A stretch of DNA of 9,906 nucleotides from Porticoccaceae bacterium (GTDB lineage Bacteria; Pseudomonadota; Gammaproteobacteria; Pseudomonadales; Porticoccaceae). Location: assembly GCA_002720735.1 (NCBI GenBank), contig PBJN01000017.1, positions 5,358-15,263 on the forward strand, written 5' to 3'. The number at the start of each line of letters is the position of its first letter. The stretch's first letter is position 1. Below are positions 4,794 to 9,906 of this stretch, piece by piece. Position numbers and translations under genes: made by a program. The notes under the pieces were generated by a model, which ran no database searches, was not told the DNA's origin, and worked only from the letters and a program-made list of their open reading frames with translations.

Positions 4794-7616
4794 ATGAACG
4801 ACTATAAACATACTTTGAATTTACCGAAAACAAGTTTTCCAATGCGAGGTAGTTTATCAAAGCGAGAACCGGAAATTTTGCGTGATTGGAAAAAAAGAAA
4901 TATTTACAACGAAATAAGAGAATCTCGAAAAGGACGGACAAAATTTATCTTGCATGATGGACCGCCATATGCCAACGGTGATATCCACATTGGACATGCC
5001 GTAAACAAAATTCTAAAGGACATTGTTGTTAAGGCCCGAACTTTGAGTGGTTATGATGCGCCATTTATACCTGGATGGGATTGTCATGGACTCCCCATCG
5101 AGCACAACGTAGAGAAAAAAATTGGCAAAGCGGGAGAGAGAGTTTCTCGTAAAATATTTCGTTCCAAATGTAGGGAGTATGCGCAACAACAAGTGAACAA
5201 ACAGCTGGACGACTTTGTCAGGATTGGCGTAATTGCAGATTGGGATAAACCATATCTTACTATGGATTACAAAGTGGAGGCCGATACGATTCGAGCTTTA
5301 GGTAAGATAGCGAAAAATGGTCATTTAGTTAAAGGGTATAAACCGGTCTACTGGAGCGTAGTAGGCGAGTCTGCTCTTGCGGAAGCTGAGGTGGAGTATC
5401 GACAGAAGAAATCTTATGCGATTGATGTGTGTTATGACGTTGCCAATCAAGAGGATAGAAAACGATGCGCCGCGTCGTTTGGGTGTGCCGGTGAGATTGG
5501 AGCTGTGTCTGTGCTTATTTGGACAACGACTCCTTGGTCTCTACCCAGCAGTCAGGCGGTGACTGTTGGAAAAAGTTTAGAGTACACCTTGGCACAATGC
5601 TACCTTAATGGAGGTCAGGTGCGGCTCATATGTGCCTCAGCACTTTTACCGTCTGTTTTACAGCGACTCAACGTGGCGCACCACAGTGAGCTCGGGCACT
5701 GCAGTGGAGCTGCGCTAGAGGGTCTAGTACTTAAACACCCTTTTTATGATGTGGATTTACCGATACTGCTTGGTGATCATGTGACTGATGACTCAGGCAC
5801 AGGCTGTGTTCACACGGCACCAGATCATGGGTTGGATGATTACCTTGTTGCGTCTGGCTACAAAATTGGCACCCTAAATTATATTTCCGACAACGGAGTT
5901 TTCAGGAAGGATTTAAAATTTGTTGGTGGGCAGCACGTCTATCGGGTTGATAAATTAATACTTGATGTGTTGAAAACGAACGGAAAGCTGCTAGCTGTTA
6001 GTGAATTTAGTCACAGTTATGCGCATTGTTGGAGGACTAAAACTCCATTGATCTTTAGAGCAACGCCTCAATGGTTTATTTCGATGTCAGAAAATACGTT
6101 ATTAGCAGCTGCCCAACTTGCGGTGGATAATGTGAGATGGGTCCCAAGTTGGGGATCAGCGCGAATCAAGGGAATGTTAGAGAGCAGTCCTGATTGGTGT
6201 GTCTCACGGCAGCGGACTTGGGGTGTCCCAATTGCATTTTTTGTAAATCGTGAGAATGGAGAGTTGCATCCTCGAACACCAGAGTTATTGGAAATGGTAG
6301 CCAAACGGGTAGAGGTAGAGGGTATCGAAGCTTGGTATGATTTAGAGCTTGATGAGTTTTTAGGTCAAGAGGCGAAAGATTATATTAAAACGAATGACAC
6401 CCTCGATGTTTGGTTTGATTCTGGCGTGACACATTTTTCGGTTCTTAAAGCGAGATTGCAGCTTGACACACCTGCAGATCTCTATCTTGAGGGTTCTGAT
6501 CAGCATCGTGGTTGGTTTCAATCTTCCCTAAAGACATCGATAGCAATGAAGGGTATCCCACCATACAAAGAGGTCCTGACTCACGGATTTGCAGTAGATA
6601 ACAAAGGACGAAAAATGTCCAAGTCATTGGGGAATGTGATTTCTCCTCAGCAAATTGTGGACAAGCTGGGTGCCGATGTATTACGTCTTTGGGTGGCATC
6701 ATCGGATTTTAGCGGCGAGATGAGTGTTTCTGATGAAATTTTGAATAGGGCGGGTGACTTTTACAGACGGATTCGAAATACAGCTCGATTTTTATTATCT
6801 AGCTTGGATGATTTTGAGCCGTCAAAACATTTGTGTCAAAGTAGCGATTTACTGTCCATTGATAGATGGTCTCTTGACCGAGCAGCCTTGATTCAAGACG
6901 AAATTATGGACCTTTATGCTGGCTATAATTTTCATATGATATGTCAGAAACTTCATAACTTTTGCATTCGCGACTTAGGAGGATTTTATTTAGACATAGT
7001 AAAAGATAGGCTATATACATGTCATGCCGATAGTATTGCACGACGCTCGGCTCAGACGGTCTTATTTCACATTCTAGAGTCCTTCGTAAGATGGATTGCT
7101 CCGATTCTGAGTTTTACGGCTCACGATGTTTGGAACCACATGCCGGGTAAACGTGCAGCTACTGTTTTCGCAAGCGAATGGTACCCGCTCGCAAAGATGG
7201 ACGAATCGGATTTGTTTTCCAGGGAGGATTGGAACGTAATTATGCAAGCAAAAGAAATTATTAATCTAGATCTGGAAGAAAAAAGGGCTGCAGGTTACAT
7301 AGGAGGATCGCTCGAGACTGATGCGGTCATTTATGCAGATGAAAAGTTTCTGAATTGCTTAGCAAAACTGGGTAATGAACTGCGGTTTTTGACTATTACT
7401 TCTTCGGCCCGAGTGTTTCTTAATGAAACAAATTGCGCAGATAATGAGGAACTTAATGAGGGTTTGCAGACCTCAATTACACGCTCACTCGGAAAAAAAT
7501 GTGTTCGCTGTTGGCATTTTACAAGTGATGTTGGGCGATCCAAAGAGCATCCTCAGCTTTGTTTCCGTTGCATTATAAATCTCAAGGGGCCAGGGGAGGC
7601 AAGATCACATGTGTGA
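4794..7616 (+). CDS. ileS: isoleucyl-tRNA synthetase
   Basis: Class I synthetase that charges tRNA-Ile with isoleucine using ATP and edits mischarged valine. The protein has 940 residues (E. coli has 938). The Rossmann fold shows [12 protein letters not shown] (57-68, HIGH box) and K-M-S-K-S at 607-611. The CP1 editing domain has W-T-T-T-P-W (243-248) and [11 protein letters not shown], with H340 and D349 matching E. coli H333 and D342; the usual Gly of A-P-G-H-G is Asp344. The Cys pair of many proteobacterial enzymes before [10 protein letters not shown] is replaced (W-S-V-V-G-E), as in Gram-positive forms. The anticodon-binding and C-terminal zinc regions are intact, with Cys903, 906, 923 and 926. 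The ATG at 4794 follows AAGGG by 6 bases. Its end overlaps lspA by 8 bases, implying translational coupling. Confidence 0.98.
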   Translation: MNDYKHTLNLPKTSFPMRGSLSKREPEILRDWKKRNIYNEIRESRKGRTKFILHDGPPYANGDIHIGHAVNKILKDIVVKARTLSGYDAPFIPGWDCHGLPIEHNVEKKIGKAGERVSRKIFRSKCREYAQQQVNKQLDDFVRIGVIADWDKPYLTMDYKVEADTIRALGKIAKNGHLVKGYKPVYWSVVGESALAEAEVEYRQKKSYAIDVCYDVANQEDRKRCAASFGCAGEIGAVSVLIWTTTPWSLPSSQAVTVGKSLEYTLAQCYLNGGQVRLICASALLPSVLQRLNVAHHSELGHCSGAALEGLVLKHPFYDVDLPILLGDHVTDDSGTGCVHTAPDHGLDDYLVASGYKIGTLNYISDNGVFRKDLKFVGGQHVYRVDKLILDVLKTNGKLLAVSEFSHSYAHCWRTKTPLIFRATPQWFISMSENTLLAAAQLAVDNVRWVPSWGSARIKGMLESSPDWCVSRQRTWGVPIAFFVNRENGELHPRTPELLEMVAKRVEVEGIEAWYDLELDEFLGQEAKDYIKTNDTLDVWFDSGVTHFSVLKARLQLDTPADLYLEGSDQHRGWFQSSLKTSIAMKGIPPYKEVLTHGFAVDNKGRKMSKSLGNVISPQQIVDKLGADVLRLWVASSDFSGEMSVSDEILNRAGDFYRRIRNTARFLLSSLDDFEPSKHLCQSSDLLSIDRWSLDRAALIQDEIMDLYAGYNFHMICQKLHNFCIRDLGGFYLDIVKDRLYTCHADSIARRSAQTVLFHILESFVRWIAPILSFTAHDVWNHMPGKRAATVFASEWYPLAKMDESDLFSREDWNVIMQAKEIINLDLEEKRAAGYIGGSLETDAVIYADEKFLNCLAKLGNELRFLTITSSARVFLNETNCADNEELNEGLQTSITRSLGKKCVRCWHFTSDVGRSKEHPQLCFRCIINLKGPGEARSHV
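7595..7599 (+). promoter_or_regulatory. strong RBS of lspA inside ileS
   Basis: GGAGG within a GGGGAGG run lies 9 bases before the lspA ATG at 7609. It is the strongest Shine-Dalgarno sequence in the window, is embedded in the last codons of ileS, and fixes the lspA start despite the overlap. Confidence 0.75.
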
Positions 7617-8100
7617 GTCATCTGCCCGATCTAATGCTCAGGTGTGGTACTTAATTACACTGTTTATTCTTTCTTTTGATCAGATTACAAAAACTATAAT
7701 TGTGACTACTTTTTTTTATGGAGAATCGCAGGCGATTTCTTCTTTTTTTAATGTCGTGAGGGTTCACAATCCAGGCGCTGCATTCAGCTTTCTGAGTGAC
7801 GCGGGTGGCTGGCAGCGTTGGGCACTCAGTGCCTTGGCGATCTTGGTAAGCGTTATGATCATCATATGGATTTCGCGTCTAAATCGTGAAAAATGGCTTG
7901 AGGGGTTGTCCTTATCGATGATCCTTGGGGGGGCGTTAGGGAATCTTTGGGATAGACTAACGTTTGGATATGTCGTTGATTTTCTGGACTTTCATTGGAT
8001 GAGCTGGCATTTTCCTGCATTTAATTTGGCCGATAGTGCTATCTCTCTGGGTGCCGTGATCTTAATTCTTGATTCATTTTTAACATCAAGGTCAGAGTAA
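7609..8100 (+). CDS. lspA: lipoprotein signal peptidase (signal peptidase II)
   Basis: Inner-membrane aspartyl protease that removes the signal peptide from diacylglyceryl-modified prolipoproteins just before the lipobox Cys. The protein has 163 residues, typical of the family. Four hydrophobic segments are visible at about 12-30, 70-89, 98-113 and 136-157. Conserved motifs are D-Q-I-T-K (24-28), [10 protein letters not shown] (52-61), [10 protein letters not shown] (107-116), V-V-D-F-L-D-F-H-W (122-130) and [11 protein letters not shown] (135-145). The catalytic pair, known as D124 and D143 in P. aeruginosa LspA, corresponds to D124 and D142 here. The gene overlaps ileS by 8 bases and is followed by fkpB after 28 bases, the common gammaproteobacterial order. 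Confidence 0.98.
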   Translation: MCESSARSNAQVWYLITLFILSFDQITKTIIVTTFFYGESQAISSFFNVVRVHNPGAAFSFLSDAGGWQRWALSALAILVSVMIIIWISRLNREKWLEGLSLSMILGGALGNLWDRLTFGYVVDFLDFHWMSWHFPAFNLADSAISLGAVILILDSFLTSRSE

Positions 8101-8116
8101 TGATTGGGTTTTCTGT

Positions 8117-8161
8117 TGAGGTTATCACATGAATACTAAATGCTCTGAGGTTACAACCATG
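8117..8161 (+). promoter_or_regulatory. duplicated RBS-plus-start unit of fkpB
   Basis: TGAGGTTA followed by an ATG occurs twice in the same reading frame: TGAGGTTA at 8117-8124 with ATG at 8129, and TGAGGTTA at 8146-8153 with ATG at 8159. The spacings from GG to ATG are 7 and 8 bases. Both units look usable and would give proteins of 142 and 132 residues. The first start aligns in length with E. coli FkpB and is preferred. Confidence 0.55.
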
Positions 8162-8557
8162 AGTTTGAACTTTTCGCTGGAGCTTGAGACTGGTGAAGTC
8201 ATTGACTCTAATTTCACATCGCCTCCAGTCACATTTACTTTCGGGGATGGTAATTTACTACCAGGCTTTGAAGAACCGCTTCAGTCCCTTAATATTGGCG
8301 ACGAGGCTAGCTTCCTTATTCCCCCAGAGAAGGCTTTTGGGCAGTATAACGAACAAAATGTGCAACGGATTCCGCGTAAACAATTCCCCCGTCAAGACTT
8401 CGAGCTCGGAGCGGTATTTTCCTTTCAAAATGGTGAGGGAGAGCTTCCTGGAGTTGTATCATCTTTATCTGACGAGGAGATAGTCGTTGATTTTAACCAT
8501 CCGCTAGCAGGCAAGTCCGTCGTGTTTAGGGTTAAAATCTTTAATATTCTTCGGTGA
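8129..8557 (+). CDS. fkpB: FKBP-type peptidyl-prolyl cis-trans isomerase (SlpA-like)
   Basis: Small SlyD/SlpA-class FKBP, expected to act in the cytoplasm as a prolyl isomerase and chaperone. The protein has 142 residues (E. coli FkpB is about 149). It shows the FKBP entry strand [11 protein letters not shown] (17-27), [13 protein letters not shown] (36-48), [18 protein letters not shown] (54-71), an insert-in-flap region, then L-P-G-V-V and [10 protein letters not shown] (119-128), the class signature. There is no His/Cys-rich metal-binding tail, so it is SlpA-like rather than SlyD. There is no signal peptide. Placement between lspA and ispH supports the name. The ATG at 8129 gives the family-length N-terminus; ATG at 8159, with its own near-identical RBS, is a possible second start. 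Confidence 0.95.
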   Translation: MNTKCSEVTTMSLNFSLELETGEVIDSNFTSPPVTFTFGDGNLLPGFEEPLQSLNIGDEASFLIPPEKAFGQYNEQNVQRIPRKQFPRQDFELGAVFSFQNGEGELPGVVSSLSDEEIVVDFNHPLAGKSVVFRVKIFNILR

Positions 8558-8567
8558 GGACTGCTTA

Positions 8568-9512
8568 GTGAAAATAAAATTAGCGAATCCAAGAGGGTTT
8601 TGTGCGGGGGTAGATAGAGCAATAGAAATTGTTGAGCGGGCTCTTAAATTATTTGGTGCGCCTCTTTATGTGCGTCATGAGGTTGTTCATAACAAGGCTG
8701 TGGTGGACGATATGCGTTCAAGGGGAGTTGTTTTTGTAGAAGATTTAAAAGATGTTCCAGACGAAGTGACGCTCATTTTTAGTGCTCACGGGGTCCCAGA
8801 AAAAGTGCGCCGTGACGCGCGTGAGAGGTCTTTAAAGGTGTTTGATGCCACCTGCCCCCTCGTCACCAAGGTGCATCTGGAGGTACAGAAATATAGTCGA
8901 GAGGGTTTTGAGTGTATTTTGATCGGACACTCCGGTCATCCCGAAGTAGAGGGTACGATAGGTCAATATGATTCTGCAGCTGGTGGTTCTATTTATTTAG
9001 TAGAGAACGAACAAGAAGCCTCAAAAATAACGGTGAAGGATCCGGATAATTTAGCATATGTTACCCAAACTACCTTGTCGGTTGATGATACTGCGCGGGT
9101 GATTGGTGTTCTTCGTGATCGATTCCCAAATATTATTGGTCCGAGAAAAGATGACATATGTTATGCCACACAAAATCGCCAAGACGCGGTGCGACAGTTG
9201 GCAATTGAGACTGACGTTGTTTTAGTAGTGGGATCAGTTACCAGCTCAAACTCAAATCGCTTGAGAGACCTGGCCGAGCGTTGCGGATGTAGAGCGTATC
9301 TTGTAGACAGTGCTGCGGAAATACGGCCCAGTTGGTTAGATAATGTACGAAGTATTGGCATCAGTGCTGGAGCCTCTGCTCCGGATTTTCTTGTGAAAGA
9401 TGTGGTGAATAAGTTGATTTCTTTAGGCGGCGAACCACCCAGAGAACTTGATGGTGTAATCGAAAATATCACATTCTCTCTTCCAAAAGAGCTTCGTACC
9501 CAGTCACTTTAA
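8568..9512 (+). CDS. ispH: 4-hydroxy-3-methylbut-2-enyl diphosphate reductase
   Basis: [4Fe-4S] enzyme of the cytoplasm that performs the last step of the MEP pathway, reducing HMBPP to IPP and DMAPP. The protein has 314 residues (E. coli IspH has 316). The cluster ligands are Cys12 ([11 protein letters not shown]), Cys96 (D-A-T-C-P-L-V) and Cys198 (D-I-C-Y-A-T-Q-N-R), matching E. coli Cys12, 96 and 197. Substrate-binding residues His41, His74 (F-S-A-H-G-V-P) and His124 and the proton-relay Glu126 (H-S-G-H-P-E-V-E-G) are present, as is [17 protein letters not shown] and S-A-G-A-S-A-P follow in the third domain. The GTG start is fixed by the family N-terminus and by GAGGA (8556-8560), which overlaps the fkpB stop; the 10-base gap suggests coupled translation. 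It is the last gene of the series. Confidence 0.98.
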   Translation: MKIKLANPRGFCAGVDRAIEIVERALKLFGAPLYVRHEVVHNKAVVDDMRSRGVVFVEDLKDVPDEVTLIFSAHGVPEKVRRDARERSLKVFDATCPLVTKVHLEVQKYSREGFECILIGHSGHPEVEGTIGQYDSAAGGSIYLVENEQEASKITVKDPDNLAYVTQTTLSVDDTARVIGVLRDRFPNIIGPRKDDICYATQNRQDAVRQLAIETDVVLVVGSVTSSNSNRLRDLAERCGCRAYLVDSAAEIRPSWLDNVRSIGISAGASAPDFLVKDVVNKLISLGGEPPRELDGVIENITFSLPKELRTQSL

Positions 9513-9524
9513 CTTAATATTAAG
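9513..9524. repeat. 12-bp palindrome at the ispH/pgi junction
   Basis: CTTAATATTAAG is a perfect palindrome that fills the 7-base gap between the convergent ispH and pgi stops and includes the pgi stop codon. No GC-rich stem with a T-run is seen near either 3' end, so neither gene has a clear intrinsic terminator here. Confidence 0.4.
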
Positions 9525-9906
9525 CTGTTCTATCATTAATGTAGTCAAACAGCGCGGAGGTTGAAGCGTCAAAGGAATTATTGCTTTCCTCAGTGTTTAA
9601 AAGTTTTTGTGCCATCGACTTGCCGAGCTCTACACCCCACTGATCGAAAGAGTTTATGGACCAGATGCTGCCTTGTACGAAAACCTTGTGTTCATAGAGT
9701 GCAATCAGAGACCCTAGATTGTGAGGCGTGAGCCTGTCCATAAGAATCGTGTTGGAGGGTTTGTTACCTGGATAGTAACAATGGGGAGCGTCTGCTGTTG
9801 AGTTTTGTCCCTCTATAAGTGCAGAACCTTGAGCCAACATATTTCTCAGCAAAACTTTATGGTGAAGTAGTTCACTGGTTGAATCGTTTATTGCTGCAAT
9901 GAAATC
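9520..9906 (-). CDS. pgi: glucose-6-phosphate isomerase, C-terminal part (5' end outside window)
   Basis: Cytoplasmic glycolytic enzyme that interconverts glucose 6-phosphate and fructose 6-phosphate. The last 128 codons are visible; the frame stays open to the right edge, so the start lies beyond base 9906. The visible segment begins D-F-I-A-A-I and continues [13 protein letters not shown]. It then shows G-N-K-P-S-N-T-I-L, the block [18 protein letters not shown] and the PGI signature [18 protein letters not shown], whose final Lys is the conserved active-site lysine. The C-terminus (S-T-S-A-L-F-D-Y-I) fits the family end. It is convergent with ispH, and this placement differs from the Pseudomonas order, where, as I recall it, type IV pilus genes follow ispH. 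Confidence 0.95.
   Translation of the reverse strand, partial: DFIAAINDSTSELLHHKVLLRNMLAQGSALIEGQNSTADAPHCYYPGNKPSNTILMDRLTPHNLGSLIALYEHKVFVQGSIWSINSFDQWGVELGKSMAQKLLNTEESNNSFDASTSALFDYINDRTA

Noticed and set aside
8184..8483. 99-codon out-of-frame open frame inside fkpB
   Set aside because: The fkpB frame carries the FKBP motifs; this frame has none.
1..9906. Mobile element, phage, CRISPR, defence or secretion system
   Set aside because: All coding space is accounted for by conserved housekeeping genes; no repeat arrays, transposase, integrase or tRNA attachment site was found on either strand.

Overview
The window is a conserved housekeeping stretch of a gammaproteobacterial chromosome. 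The order obgE-proB-(rpsT)-murJ-ribF-ileS-lspA-fkpB-ispH is, from memory, close to that of Pseudomonas and its relatives, and the protein motifs are gammaproteobacterial. Base composition is moderately AT-rich, lower in GC than Pseudomonas, which may suggest a marine or otherwise AT-shifted lineage. Genus cannot be named from the sequence alone.

Layout: the window opens inside the 3' end of obgE (+), followed by proB (+), which makes the first step of proline synthesis. proB converges on rpsT (-), encoding ribosomal protein S20. rpsT and murJ diverge from a roughly 280-base control region (1821-2100) with a candidate promoter for each. From murJ onward is a tight rightward series: murJ (lipid II flippase), ribF (FMN/FAD synthesis), ileS (isoleucyl-tRNA synthetase), lspA (lipoprotein signal peptidase), fkpB (FKBP-type prolyl isomerase) and ispH (last step of the MEP isoprenoid pathway). 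ileS and lspA overlap by 8 bases; the later gaps are 28 and 10 bases. ispH meets the 3' end of pgi (-) tail to tail with a 7-base gap, and the window ends inside pgi.

Functional logic: ispH supplies isoprenoid precursors from which undecaprenyl phosphate is made; murJ flips the undecaprenyl-linked peptidoglycan precursor; lspA matures lipoproteins; ribF, ileS, rpsT and obgE serve cofactor supply, translation and ribosome assembly. These are growth-linked functions.

I see no mobile element, CRISPR array, phage gene, tRNA, rRNA or defence locus, and no credible new multi-gene system. The points worth a second look are regulatory: a UUG-started rpsT whose weak ribosome-binding site lies in a small hairpin, a duplicated ribosome-binding-site/start unit at fkpB, inverted and direct repeats in the murJ and ribF leaders, and an ObgE tail without the usual acidic tract. 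All eight complete genes read through without frameshift, and four of them (proB, rpsT, ribF, ispH) start with GTG or TTG.
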